Part shown: positions 19,624 through 28,043 of the stretch, piece by piece
How the letters are laid out: every line of letters starts with the position of its first letter
Position numbering within the stretch: position 1 is the first letter of the stretch
Source of the DNA: a virus
DNA: 34,583 nucleotides
Strand: one strand, 5' to 3'
IMG/VR virus record: IMGVR_UViG_3300038701_001616
Span: 1 to 34,583 of that record
Notes under the pieces: generated by a model
The model's input: the letters and a program-made list of their open reading frames with translations, nothing else
What the model was told of the DNA's origin: nothing
Database searches by the model: none
Translations under genes and position numbers: made by a program

Positions 19624-19834
19624 ACTCCGCCCAATCTCTGACGCATCGCCAAAAGCTGGCCTCACAATGGCCCCGCTCATAGGGCCGAAACGCCACGTCC
19701 ATCACCAGACGCCATGCCCGCCAGAACGGATCTCGACGCCATGCCGCGCGGGCGCATAGGCTCCAGCCGTAGCCGAATAGTCGGCTGTGGATCGTTACTG
19801 ATACGGCCTCAACCAGTACAGCAACGCGGCGCAT
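19622..19834 (-). CDS. Small aromatic/basic protein (70 aa)
   Basis: Start taken at 19834 (MRRVAVLVEA), next to the stop of the 140-aa gene; a longer reading would overlap that gene by over 50 bases. There is a hydrophobic N-terminal segment (VAVLVEAVSVTIHSRLFGYGW), then Trp- and Arg-rich sequence (AAWRRDPFWRAWRLVMDVAF). It could be a membrane-associated lysis accessory protein. There is no Shine-Dalgarno site, so translation would rely on coupling. Its stop touches the 3' arm of the structured RNA. Confidence 0.5.
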   Translation of the reverse strand: MRRVAVLVEAVSVTIHSRLFGYGWSLCARAAWRRDPFWRAWRLVMDVAFRPYERGHCEASFWRCVRDWAE

Positions 19835-19835
19835 G

Positions 19836-20258
19836 TCACGGGGCCGCGCCAATGGCAAAGACAGGGCTTTGCGCGTGTGTCTGTTCATCGCCCCAAGACC
19901 ATGTTGCAATCAAGCGATATGCACCCTCGGGCAAGCTGGAAGCGGGGCAAGCGTCACTGCCGACCCACTGCGAAAGCGGCATTGAATAAGCCGCCCGCCC
20001 TGATTTGTAGTTCCACGTTCCCCCGCCAGTGCAGCGCCGCAATGGATCGCCCGTCGCCACATTGACAACCTGCGCACGCCACTTGGCAAAGAATACCGGC
20101 GCGTTAGTGGTCACGGTTCTATCTTGCGTGACGATTCCGGCCTCGTATGAAAGCTGATGCACCACGATAGGCGCAGGTCCCGGCAGGACCGCTTGCAAAA
20201 CCGCAGTTCCGATTGCGACGGCACCAACGCCGCCGACCGCTGTATTGATAACGCTCAT
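19836..20258 (-). CDS. Membrane-anchored hypothetical protein (140 aa)
   Basis: Start at 20258 (MSVINTAVGG) with a strong GGAGGTG site. An N-terminal hydrophobic segment (VGAVAIGTAVLQAVLPG, about 11-27) is an anchor or signal. It is followed by a beta-rich domain (VVHQLSYEAGIVTQDRTVTT, FFAKWRAQVVN, then YRLIATWSWGDEQ) with two Cys that may pair in the periplasm. It lies in the lysis block. The role is unknown; an exported lysis or exclusion protein is possible. Confidence 0.7.
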   Translation of the reverse strand: MSVINTAVGGVGAVAIGTAVLQAVLPGPAPIVVHQLSYEAGIVTQDRTVTTNAPVFFAKWRAQVVNVATGDPLRRCTGGGTWNYKSGRAAYSMPLSQWVGSDACPASSLPEGAYRLIATWSWGDEQTHAQSPVFAIGAAP

Positions 20259-20476
20259 TTTAGAAGCACCTCCAACGCGGCCATAATGTCGGCCCTGTTG
20301 ATAAAGCCAATCACTGCGCCGATGACGCACAGCGCCCGCCAGTTGCTCACAACGGCATGAATAGGCCCGGTGATGATCCATCCCTTTTCGGCCTTTTCCA
20401 GCGCATCCCACACGCCCTGCCATTCGTTATCCTCGGGCGGTGTTCCCCGCCCGGTCTTTAGCTTGTCGTCGCCCAT
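20255..20476 (-). CDS. Small membrane protein, holin candidate (73 aa)
   Basis: Starts MGDDKLKTGR. A charged N-terminal third and an amphipathic middle (WQGVWDALEKAEKGW) are followed by one clear membrane segment (LCVIGAVIGFI, about 49-62) and a short hydrophobic tail. Its stop overlaps the start of the next gene. Placement in the lysis block makes it a holin or antiholin candidate among several small membrane proteins here. Confidence 0.65.
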   Translation of the reverse strand: MGDDKLKTGRGTPPEDNEWQGVWDALEKAEKGWIITGPIHAVVSNWRALCVIGAVIGFINRADIMAALEVLLK

Positions 20477-20500
20477 GACGCCCCCGCAATGTCAGGTGAA

Positions 20501-20662
20501 TTAGCGCGCGAAACGACGCCAGATAGCCCGCGCGGCTCGATGGGCGCGCGGAATAAGGATCAACCAAACGGCCCACTCAATAACCCCGGCCACCCCGGAC
20601 AGAAGGCCCGCCAAAACGGCAACCTCGGGATTTGCAGCTAGGATTTCAAGGATTTGGGACAT
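20501..20662 (-). CDS. 53-aa membrane protein, holin candidate
   Basis: Short gene starting MSQILEILAA. One long hydrophobic stretch (VAVLAGLLSGVAGVIEWAV, about 14-32, continuing WLILIP) is followed by a very basic cytoplasmic-type tail (RAHRAARAIWRRFAR). A hydrophobic helix with a basic C-terminal tail is the common holin plan. It fills the gap between the 73-aa and 146-aa membrane proteins. No strong ribosome site is visible. Confidence 0.62.
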   Translation of the reverse strand: MSQILEILAANPEVAVLAGLLSGVAGVIEWAVWLILIPRAHRAARAIWRRFAR

Positions 20663-20700
20663 TCTGGCACCGGCTATCTACCGGCCCAGAATACCATAAA

Positions 20701-20755
20701 TGACGCTTGTTGGCGTCAGGCTACTTTGTGTCAACGTGACGCCGGTTAGCGTCAA
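20701..20755 (-). repeat. Tandem hairpins TGACGC(N6)GCGTCA
   Basis: Two copies of TGACGC-Y-AAC..GCGTCA lie about 36 bp apart. One is inside the last codons of the 146-aa gene and the other just after its stop. The outer one is followed by TTTAT on the minus strand, so it could act as a weak terminator or attenuator before the small holin-candidate gene. Confidence 0.5.
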
Positions 20756-21161
20756 TCCTTTTCTTGACCCTCAGCGCAAGCAGAAGCGCCCAGAATGCCA
20801 TGATCGAAAGCCGGTAGGCAGGCGAGTAGTCCAGCGTAAACACCGGCGAAGCTGACCCCGCCTCGCTGTACGGCAAAAGCGCCCCGGCTGCGCCAAGGCC
20901 GAACATGGTGGCGTCAAACCAGCTATCGCCAGGCAACCACCGCTGCACCGCCCATTCGACGCCTACCGCGTAGGGCAGGAACACGGCAAGGAACGCCCAA
21001 GCCTTGACGGGCATTTCCCCCGTTGTCAGCGCCCAAACGTCGCAAAAGGTCGCCGCCGCCAAGACGCCTAGAAGGGTGTGGCTCAGTTGGTTCCTCAATT
21101 CGCCGTACCAATCGCGCGCGAAATCGTCGGGCGTCATCAGATAGCGCCAGAACCCCATCAC
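20721..21161 (-). CDS. Polytopic membrane protein (146 aa)
   Basis: Starts MMGFWRYLMT. Hydrophobic segments at about 30-48 (LLGVLAAATFCDVWAL), 54-73 (WAFLAVFLPYAVGVEWAV), 83-98 and 117-132 (SIMAFWALLLALRV) indicate three to four membrane helices. The C-terminus is basic (KKRIDANRR). It follows the tailspike gene and starts the lysis block. It might be a holin-type or host-range membrane protein. The size is large for a simple holin. Confidence 0.68.
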   Translation of the reverse strand: MMGFWRYLMTPDDFARDWYGELRNQLSHTLLGVLAAATFCDVWALTTGEMPVKAWAFLAVFLPYAVGVEWAVQRWLPGDSWFDATMFGLGAAGALLPYSEAGSASPVFTLDYSPAYRLSIMAFWALLLALRVKKRIDANRRHVDTK

Positions 21162-22924
21162 GACACAACCGCCAGCTTGCGCAGGGTGCCGCCCGCGTCC
21201 TTGATGGTAATATACCCGGTGACCGTTTCCGCGCCGATAGCCGAATGCGACCCCATCCAGACATATTCCGAGCCTTTCGGCTGTAGCAGGACGCCAATAT
21301 CCGTATCAGACCCCGCCGCGCCGAACCGCACCGCGTTGCCTGTCAGGGAGGCCATGACCTGCGGATAATTGACGATAGACGAGCCTTCATAGGTCGCCCG
21401 GAACGCCTCGCGGGTGCCGTTCTGCGTCCAGTGGCTGAACGTGCCGTTGCCTTTGGCATAGGTCCGCACCCCGATTGACGTAGCAGTGCCGCTCGTGCGC
21501 ATCGCCACATTGTCCGAACTGGCCTCATAGTCCAGCGATGTATCGCCCGCAGGGAATAGCCGCATGGATGTGGCGGTCAGCGCCGACGCCCAACCCTCGG
21601 ATGTCTGCGACCCTACCCGCGTTATGTCGCCCGCCGTGTTGTTTGATACAATGGACGTAATCGCCAGGGTGTTGTTTGCCGCACCCGTCACCTCGCGATA
21701 GCCGACGCCAGTGTTGTTTTTGATCGCCGCGTCCGTGACAACGTTTTCCCCGGCAATCCGCACACCGTCGCCCGCGTTGCCTTCTATCAACCCCTTGATA
21801 AGCAGGTTGCCGACATAATCGCCGGTAACGTCCACCCCGTGGCTGTCGCCGTCATGCGCATGAATGGAAATGACGCCCGACACCTCGCCCGATCCGCTGA
21901 TCTGTAGGTTCGCCCCAAGGGCTTCCTCAGCCTCAGCAACCATGTTGATCGAGGTCGGATTGCCGCTGGATGCCTGAACGCGAATGCCTGGGGCCGCTGC
22001 CTCAGTCGTCGCGCCGCTGTAGACGTTCATGGCTTGGTATTTCGACGGATAGCCAGCCGCCGCCGTTGATTGCAGCAACACGTTGTCGGTGCCGTTGTCC
22101 CACGACCGCAGCCCGGAAATGAATGCCTCACCGCGCAGGTTGAACCCGCTATCGCTGTTCCCCGTCGCCCAGCAGTCAACAAAGAACATGTTGGTGCCAT
22201 ACTTCACGTCCAGCCCGTCATATTCCGTCGCGCCTGCGCCGTTGTTTTCAAACCCGCAGCGGGTCATATACAGCCCGTCCTGCAATTCGGTCCGCGACGA
22301 TCCGGGATAGGACTCAGCGCCAAACCCGTAGGTATCTGCATCCTCAAATATGCAGTCGGTAAATCGGATGTTGTCAAAGCCCCAGATCAGCACCCCACAG
22401 TCGCCCGCGCCGGTGCTGTTCGTGCCGATGAACCGAATGCCATCAGAGATGAAATCCGTAAGTCGCCCGTCAGTCTCGTTGACATTGAAATAGGCCGCAT
22501 TGGCAGAGCTGCCCGCGCCTTCATGGACCCGCAGCTTGGTCTTGCGCGCAACGCCGAACCACACGCCGTTATTCCGAAGCGAGAACGAGCCGCGATAGGT
22601 CTTGCCCGCCAGCCATAGCGGAACGCCCGCTGATGCCGCCGCCGCGCTGGCCGCGTCGAAAACCGTTGAACAGTCCGTGCTATCCGTGTCGCCAAAGTGT
22701 TCCGGCGTCCAATCACCATCCGGCAACCAGCCCGCCATATCGGTTATCGCCGTGGCGTCCGTGGTTTTCTTCCAGACCAGCCCGCCGACCCGGATCAGCG
22801 CCCCGGCTGGCGCAACATCGTGTTCCCCGGCCTCAATAGCCGTGACCGCAAGCGCGCGGGTTGCGTAGTCGCTGGTGACTTCGCCGGTCTCTTGGACCTT
22901 GATGACGTTTTGAACGTAAGGCAT
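21158..22924 (-). CDS. Tailspike with beta-helix (588 aa)
   Basis: A 588-residue tailspike. The N-terminus (1-about 75) looks like a particle-binding part. It is followed by the pectate-lyase-like opening (TVFDAASAAAASAGVPLWLAGKTYRG, about 87-112). A right-handed beta-helix (about 112-440) comes next, rich in Asn/Gly turns (IRFTDCIFEDADTYGF, NMFFVDCWATGNSDSGF, DGVRIAGENVVTDAAI). The C-terminal end (RFGAAGSDTDIGVLLQPKG) and the final ITIKDAGGTLRKLAV strand resemble fibre tip repeats. It probably binds and may cleave a host surface polysaccharide. Catalytic residues cannot be assigned. Confidence 0.88.
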   Translation of the reverse strand: MPYVQNVIKVQETGEVTSDYATRALAVTAIEAGEHDVAPAGALIRVGGLVWKKTTDATAITDMAGWLPDGDWTPEHFGDTDSTDCSTVFDAASAAAASAGVPLWLAGKTYRGSFSLRNNGVWFGVARKTKLRVHEGAGSSANAAYFNVNETDGRLTDFISDGIRFIGTNSTGAGDCGVLIWGFDNIRFTDCIFEDADTYGFGAESYPGSSRTELQDGLYMTRCGFENNGAGATEYDGLDVKYGTNMFFVDCWATGNSDSGFNLRGEAFISGLRSWDNGTDNVLLQSTAAAGYPSKYQAMNVYSGATTEAAAPGIRVQASSGNPTSINMVAEAEEALGANLQISGSGEVSGVISIHAHDGDSHGVDVTGDYVGNLLIKGLIEGNAGDGVRIAGENVVTDAAIKNNTGVGYREVTGAANNTLAITSIVSNNTAGDITRVGSQTSEGWASALTATSMRLFPAGDTSLDYEASSDNVAMRTSGTATSIGVRTYAKGNGTFSHWTQNGTREAFRATYEGSSIVNYPQVMASLTGNAVRFGAAGSDTDIGVLLQPKGSEYVWMGSHSAIGAETVTGYITIKDAGGTLRKLAVVS

Positions 22925-22940
22925 GTGTGTCGCTCCGCTT

Positions 22941-23813
22941 TTACGCCATCGCGTAGATGATCAGCTTAATGTCGGTATTGGTGACGGTCTGGCGAACGCC
23001 TGACGTGTCCAGAATTTTGAAGACGTTGGTGTCGTTGCCGTAAACGACCGTGATATTGGTGGCGTCCAGTTGCAGGCTCACACCTTGGTTATTCAGCGCG
23101 TCCGCGTTCCTGTGGTCCTCAACGATGATTTCATCGCCGACCGAATAGCCGTGAACCGCGTTCTGAAACTTGATGCGCGGTTGCACGAATTTCGGCATGC
23201 TCCCCAAGCCATGCGCCAAGGTCAGCGTCCCCGCCGATGTGACCGTCTGCACCGGGCTGACGTAGAACATATTGGCGATGTACGCCTTGACGCTCTGCTG
23301 CGAGGGTGGCCGGTTCGGGCTGTCCGTCGAAAAGTCGTCCTCGTCGATCACGACCGCCACGTTGATGCTGCTGCGGATTTCGCCCGCGTCGGCACTGGCA
23401 AGCAATGTCTTGACCGCAGACGACCGATTTTCCCGCGCTGCGCCGTTGATCTGAATTGCCGATTGCACGTTGTCCGCCGGAACCTCAGTGGTCGGCGAAA
23501 ACGTGATCTGTGATGCGCCGCTGCTGGACGTGCTGGATACTGGCGCAGGGTCCAGCGGATATCCCGGCAGATCCGCCCCTGCGTCGGGCTGCGTGACTTG
23601 CAACCGGATATTCACCGCCCCGTCAAAAAACACCTGGGGAAACACCCCAGCCGCGTCGGCATCGAGCGGTACAGAGTGCGCACTGGTCAGGTCGGTATCG
23701 GAGTAGACCGTGACCGGCGTTGTTGTACCGGATTGGTAGAAGTACGCCTCAGCGCCGGGAACAACGTTGCCGTTTGCGTCCAGCGGTCGGCGAATGTCAA
23801 TTTGGTTTGCCAT
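22941..23813 (-). CDS. Tail fibre protein (290 aa)
   Basis: Starts MANQIDIRRP. The N-terminal 80 residues form an immunoglobulin-like fibre domain (DANGNVVPGAEAYFYQSGTTTPVTVYSD, typical of phage tail fibres). A serine-rich linker follows (PVSSTSSSGASQ), then further beta-rich sequence with GTLTLAHGLGSMPKFVQPRI near 192-211. It is encoded just before the tailspike and may be its adaptor or a side fibre. It is separated from the ejection protein gene by 188 bp that hold an opposite-strand gene. Confidence 0.85.
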   Translation of the reverse strand: MANQIDIRRPLDANGNVVPGAEAYFYQSGTTTPVTVYSDTDLTSAHSVPLDADAAGVFPQVFFDGAVNIRLQVTQPDAGADLPGYPLDPAPVSSTSSSGASQITFSPTTEVPADNVQSAIQINGAARENRSSAVKTLLASADAGEIRSSINVAVVIDEDDFSTDSPNRPPSQQSVKAYIANMFYVSPVQTVTSAGTLTLAHGLGSMPKFVQPRIKFQNAVHGYSVGDEIIVEDHRNADALNNQGVSLQLDATNITVVYGNDTNVFKILDTSGVRQTVTNTDIKLIIYAMA

Positions 23814-23865
23814 GGGTCGCCCTTAATTACGGGTTGACACGAGGGCTGTTTTTTGCCCCCATGAT

Positions 23866-24087
23866 ATGATGCGTCATGCTTTCGTGAAAATTGCCGTCGC
23901 CGCCGTGCTGATCTGCGCGCCGCTATCCCTTGGGACAATCGGTTGGGGGCTATACCTGATCTTGGATCATGTGCCGTTGTGGCTGTGGCTCGGTATGTGC
24001 GTTAGCGTGGCTGTGCCATTCTTTGGGGTTGCGTTGCTGCTTGATAGCCGCCACCCGCTGCCGAACCGGAAACCAATTTCCCAATAA
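23866..24087 (+). CDS. Two-TM protein on the opposite strand (73 aa)
   Basis: Starts MMRHAFVKIA. Two long hydrophobic segments (about 8-33, IAVAAVLICAPLSLGTIGWG, and 38-60, LWLWLGMCVSVAVPFFGVAL) flank a short loop and suggest a hairpin inner-membrane protein. It lies on the plus strand in the only sizeable gap of the minus late operon and overlaps the end of the 712-aa gene by 86 bases. A TTGACA lies upstream at 23834, but no well-spaced -10 and no ribosome site are visible. An autonomously expressed exclusion gene is the attractive reading. Confidence 0.5.
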   Translation: MMRHAFVKIAVAAVLICAPLSLGTIGWGLYLILDHVPLWLWLGMCVSVAVPFFGVALLLDSRHPLPNRKPISQ

Positions 24088-26140
24088 GCTGCGCATCCGC
24101 GTCTTTCATCGGCTGCCCTTCAAGGGCCGCTTTGACTACGCTCAACGCCCGCTGCGCATCTTGCCCGCGAATACCCGTCAACGCATCCGCGATTTCTGCC
24201 ATCATTTTGCGTTCGGCCTCATTCATGCTTTGAGGGTCAATGCCAAACAATGTTTCGGTGATGCTCTGAGCCGCATCTAGGGGGTTACCCAACTTGCCCG
24301 CTGTGGACCGGACAACGCCAGGGGCGACTTCATCGCGGGCCGTGCGCTGGATCTGCGTTCGAATGGCCGTAGCGGAATTGCGCGCCATTGCCGCACGAAG
24401 CGCAAGAGCCGCCTCCGCTTGCTCCAGCTCGTCAAAAAGCGCCTTTGCCCCGGTGCCGAGAATAAGGCGCGCTTTTTTCATGTTGGCACGGCTCGACATT
24501 TCCTTGACCAAGCTCATAGCTTCACGCGCATCAACGTTTGGATCAGTGATGGTCCGGCGAACGTTGGAAAGCGTGTCCTCGATCTGTTCGCGCATCCCGC
24601 GCCGCGCTGCCGCCTTGGCTTCAAGCGATGCGCCCTGCATGATTTCACGAGCGTCCTCGAATTTCGTCTTGGAACTTAGAATCCGTCGCCCCAAATCCAG
24701 CGCCTGATCCTCTGCGATCTTGTCGCCGCCTGCCTTGACTGCGTTTCGATAAACGGGAACCGCGTCCGAAACCGCATCCCTCAGTTCGCCCGCCAATTTT
24801 TGCGCGCGGATACCCGCCGCAGTCAGCCTGCCGAACTGGTCTGTTTCGGTTCGCGCGACCGCCCCCAGCGCCTTTTTCAACTCGTCAAGCTGCTGGACAT
24901 TGGGCATTTCGCGGAATGCAACAGTGCCGTCTTCTGCAATTTCCGCCATGATCTGCCGGTTTTGGACGCCTGCCGCCTTCATCGCCTCGTTGGCCTCGTC
25001 AATGGCGGCGCGCAAGGTTCTATCTGGAACGCGGGAAAGAACCTCCTCGATCTTCCGCCCCGGCCCTGAATAGTCGATTGGCGCAGAATAAGCCCGGTCG
25101 TAAAGCGCCTGTCGGGTCTTCGCCGTGCGCTGGGAAATATCCCGCGCCGCTGCCTTCACACCGTCAGCAGGCCCCAAAATGTTGTCCAACTTTTGGCTCA
25201 ACCTGACCCCGGCTTGCGTTGCGCGCTCTTGAACCCGGCTGTCGGCCACTCGCAGAGCCTTGCCGCCAGTTTGCGCCGCCGCATCCAGCATGGCCGCTGA
25301 CCCCATGCCCGCATCGCCAAGCATGGCATTGTCGCCCTGCTTGGATAGTGCCAGCACCGCCGCGTCTAGATCATCGTCAACAAGTGCAGACTTCACCATT
25401 CGCGCAGCCGCTGGTGAAACCCCCAACTCGTTTGCAATGGTACGCACATCCAGCCGCTTGACCCGCTTTGCCAGCGCAGTCACACCTTCGCCAATGGCCG
25501 GCGCAATTCCACCCAATGCGAAGCCCAAGCCCCCGCCAATAGCCGCGCCGCGCTTTGCGCCCGCAATCCGATCCCCATCGTTCGCCGCTCCTGCACCGGC
25601 AAGAGCGCCCTCCGCAGCCCCGCCGCTCGCGCCCAATGCAGCGCCCGTCGCTGCCTGCCCGAAACGGGTTGCCGCCTGCCCCGCCGCGCCTACAGCGCCG
25701 ACCGCAAGAGGAATTGAGCCGAGAATGCCGCCGCCGATCTGTGACGCGATTGCTGTTCTCGGGTGCTGGCGGTCCATCGCGCCCTGAATGTCGCGCATCC
25801 TGTCGCCCCTTCCGGGGTCCAGTGCGTTCAATCCTTCATCAATCCATTCTCCCACAAAGGGCAGACCCTGAGCCGCCTTGACCGCGATACCTCCAGCGGG
25901 TCCAGCGCTACCAAGCCGCATCTGATCCTCTGCGATCTGATCCGCCTCGGCTGCGCGCCTCAGCGATTCCGGCGCGGCCTCAAGCGTCCCACTCTTTGCC
26001 GCCGCGATGCGGTCCGCAGCCGTAGGCTTGGCGGGCGATGCCCCGGCAATAGCCGCCACAGCGCGCGCGGCGTCCTCCGGGTTGTCGCCTGTCACGCGAT
26101 ACTTGGAACCATCGGGGCCGGTGATTTCGAATGTTGCCAT
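24002..26140 (-). CDS. Large ejection (internal virion) protein (712 aa)
   Basis: A 712-residue protein starting MATFEITGPD. A short beta-rich start (1-30, ending GDNPEDAARAVAAI) is followed by a glycine/alanine-rich, potentially membrane-active zone (about 135-230: IGGGILGSIPLAVGAVGAAG, GAALGASGGAAEGALAGAGA, GGGLGFALGGIAPAIGEG). A long helical body follows. This is the usual look of P22 gp16-type proteins, packaged in the head and ejected to help DNA cross the envelope. It is last of the ejection gene group. Homology is inferred from composition and gene order. Confidence 0.78.
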   Translation of the reverse strand: MATFEITGPDGSKYRVTGDNPEDAARAVAAIAGASPAKPTAADRIAAAKSGTLEAAPESLRRAAEADQIAEDQMRLGSAGPAGGIAVKAAQGLPFVGEWIDEGLNALDPGRGDRMRDIQGAMDRQHPRTAIASQIGGGILGSIPLAVGAVGAAGQAATRFGQAATGAALGASGGAAEGALAGAGAANDGDRIAGAKRGAAIGGGLGFALGGIAPAIGEGVTALAKRVKRLDVRTIANELGVSPAAARMVKSALVDDDLDAAVLALSKQGDNAMLGDAGMGSAAMLDAAAQTGGKALRVADSRVQERATQAGVRLSQKLDNILGPADGVKAAARDISQRTAKTRQALYDRAYSAPIDYSGPGRKIEEVLSRVPDRTLRAAIDEANEAMKAAGVQNRQIMAEIAEDGTVAFREMPNVQQLDELKKALGAVARTETDQFGRLTAAGIRAQKLAGELRDAVSDAVPVYRNAVKAGGDKIAEDQALDLGRRILSSKTKFEDAREIMQGASLEAKAAARRGMREQIEDTLSNVRRTITDPNVDAREAMSLVKEMSSRANMKKARLILGTGAKALFDELEQAEAALALRAAMARNSATAIRTQIQRTARDEVAPGVVRSTAGKLGNPLDAAQSITETLFGIDPQSMNEAERKMMAEIADALTGIRGQDAQRALSVVKAALEGQPMKDADAQLIGKLVSGSAAGGGYQAATQPQRMAQPR

Positions 26141-27381
26141 CAGTCGACCCTTTCGACGCGATATTTCACGCCGCCAATCTCAGTTTCTACCACGCGACCT
26201 TTCAGCGATTGGTCGCCCGCGCTGCCTGTGTCGCCTTCGCTCAAGCCTGCCAAGGGGTTGCCAAGCGCCGCGTATTGCTGCGAGGCCGTCTCGTAATCAA
26301 TCTGGCCCAGCTGCAACGCTCGCGCGATCTGGCCGCGCTTCATGTCATATTCGCCAATGGCCTTGAGGTAATTGATGATTTCCCGATTGCCGCCCGGTGT
26401 GTTGATGATCCGGGGCAAGGACCGCTTGAACAGTGCAAGGTCTGCATCTGACATAGTGCCGGAACCCGGCGGGCGTTGTTGCGGCACAAGCTGGCTAATG
26501 ATTGCCTCGGCAACCTCCAACTCGCCGATTCCCTCGGTTTTGATGCCCAAGTTGCCCGCGAAAGATGCCAGAGCGCCCGCGCCGCCCTGGGGCGAGTTTG
26601 AAAGCGCCTGATCCAGCCTATCCAAAGCGCCCATGTTGCGTTGCGCGATGCCGCCCTGCGCCACAACGTCAGCCGTCTCTTGGGCAAGCAGTTCGCCAGT
26701 TTTCTTCTGGAAAGCGCCCTCATTCGGACCACTGTTCACCGTGACTGAGTTGCCAGCCTTGTAGGTTTCCCCTTGGGGGACGTTGCCAAGTTCCTGATCG
26801 CGGTAGAACTTGCCCGCCGACGAAAGCGGTTCAGGCCCGCGCTGTAGTTCCTGCGCCTCGGAAAGCGCGTCAAGCGATCCAAGCACCCGCGCCGCATGGG
26901 CCGGGAATTGCTGGAACGGGAATTGCTGCGGGTCAATGCCCTGCTGCGCAAGGAACTGCTCGTAGCCCTGCTGGTCGCCCTTCGAGAAAAAGAACGCCGC
27001 GCCTTGCAGCGCCCCGGAAAGCCGCTCTTTCGTCGCCGCCGCCTGTTCCGCGTTCATCTGGCGCGCGTATTCAATCTCGGTACGCTTTGCGTTCTCCCGG
27101 ATCTGCGCCAGTTGCGCGCTGTGCATTTCCGCCGCGCGGCCCTCCTGCGCGTTGCCGGTCTTGAAACCGAACGCCGCCGCAGGGTCCGCCGCCGCAAGCG
27201 CGTTGATAGCGCCCGGATCACCGTTCACCAGCCCCGCGCCGTGCTGCGCATAAAGGTCGCGCATCTGCGCCTCTTGCTGCCGGTCCTCATTGGCGAAGCG
27301 CATCTGCATGCCCTGGGCCATGTTGCCCAAAAGGTTCGGCTGTGCGCCCGAAAGAATAATACCGGGATTCATAGCGGCCAT
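26140..27381 (-). CDS. Ejection/internal virion protein (413 aa)
   Basis: Starts MAAMNPGIIL. It is helical and Gln/Ala-rich throughout: NMAQGMQMRFANEDRQQEAQ near the start, ERLSGALQGAAFFFSKGDQQGY in the middle, and LKAIGEYDMKRGQIARALQ late. It ends in a short beta segment (ETEIGGVKYRVERVD). It sits between the peptidase and the 712-aa protein with one- to two-base overlaps, matching the set of three to four ejection proteins of P22-like phages. The specific role is inferred from position. Confidence 0.75.
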   Translation of the reverse strand: MAAMNPGIILSGAQPNLLGNMAQGMQMRFANEDRQQEAQMRDLYAQHGAGLVNGDPGAINALAAADPAAAFGFKTGNAQEGRAAEMHSAQLAQIRENAKRTEIEYARQMNAEQAAATKERLSGALQGAAFFFSKGDQQGYEQFLAQQGIDPQQFPFQQFPAHAARVLGSLDALSEAQELQRGPEPLSSAGKFYRDQELGNVPQGETYKAGNSVTVNSGPNEGAFQKKTGELLAQETADVVAQGGIAQRNMGALDRLDQALSNSPQGGAGALASFAGNLGIKTEGIGELEVAEAIISQLVPQQRPPGSGTMSDADLALFKRSLPRIINTPGGNREIINYLKAIGEYDMKRGQIARALQLGQIDYETASQQYAALGNPLAGLSEGDTGSAGDQSLKGRVVETEIGGVKYRVERVD

Positions 27382-28043
27382 CAGGTGTACCCCATCATTG
27401 GTGTCTGCGATCCGGTCATGCGGTAAGGCTCAAGGGCATTCCCCGAGCCACCGCCGAACATTTGCGCAAGTGCGTTGTAAGTCATGGCCTCGCGTACAGG
27501 CTCAGGCAGCGCCGCCAGTGCGTTCTGGGGGCCTTGCTGGTACGGTGCGCCGGAATAAGCCTCAGCACCCACGCTTTGAGGCGCAGAAGCCGTTGCCTGC
27601 CCCGATACGCCCGCAGGTGCGCCGCTGTAGGCCTCGCGCAGCCAAGACGCTGCGTTTGCACCCTTGCCGCCCGCGCCCCAAACGGCTTCATTGCCAAAGC
27701 CCACATGCATGGAACCCGGCGACATATAGCCATCACCCGCGCCCCAGCCCGTTACGCCGTTCTGCTTGCCGCGTTGCACGATTTCCCGGAAAATTGGCAG
27801 GTCGTCAGGGTTCGACCAATCCAGCCGCCGCCCGTCCTTGTAGAAAAACACATCAGCCGCGCCGCCGTGGTCGTGGCGGGTCGACCCGGTGCGGGGTCCG
27901 CCTGATCCTTTCGCGGCCTGCCCGCCGGAAAAGACCTCCATGGTGATACCCATGTCACCCAGAAACGAAAGCGCCTGCTGCAATTCGGGGGAAATCGGCT
28001 GATTCCTGATTTTCCCCTCGTTGGCGTACCGCAGCCAGGACAT
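27381..28043 (-). CDS. Virion-associated M15-type peptidase (220 aa)
   Basis: Starts MSWLRYANEG. The metal-binding motif of M15 D-Ala-D-Ala type peptidases is clear: STRHDHGGAADVFF (54-67), matching S-x-x-H-x-x-G-x-A-x-D with H57 and D64. A second ligand region SPGSMHVGFG has H113. The catalytic domain covers about 1-130; the rest is a Gly/Ala-rich linker and tail. Encoded among the ejection proteins rather than the lysis genes, it probably opens peptidoglycan during DNA entry. It is well placed to replace the transglycosylase of other podoviruses. Confidence 0.83.
   Translation of the reverse strand: MSWLRYANEGKIRNQPISPELQQALSFLGDMGITMEVFSGGQAAKGSGGPRTGSTRHDHGGAADVFFYKDGRRLDWSNPDDLPIFREIVQRGKQNGVTGWGAGDGYMSPGSMHVGFGNEAVWGAGGKGANAASWLREAYSGAPAGVSGQATASAPQSVGAEAYSGAPYQQGPQNALAALPEPVREAMTYNALAQMFGGGSGNALEPYRMTGSQTPMMGYT

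Noticed and set aside
19300-19624. Group I or group II intron
   Set aside because: No split gene flanks it, no intron-encoded protein is present, and I could not match the conserved core (P7 or domain V).
19300-19624. Template region of a diversity-generating retroelement or retron
   Set aside because: No reverse transcriptase frame anywhere in the window and no adenine-biased variable repeat in the tail genes.
19836-20423. Longer start for the 140-aa membrane-anchored protein
   Set aside because: The upstream part overlaps the 73-aa gene in another frame; the ATG at 20258 has a strong GGAGGTG site.
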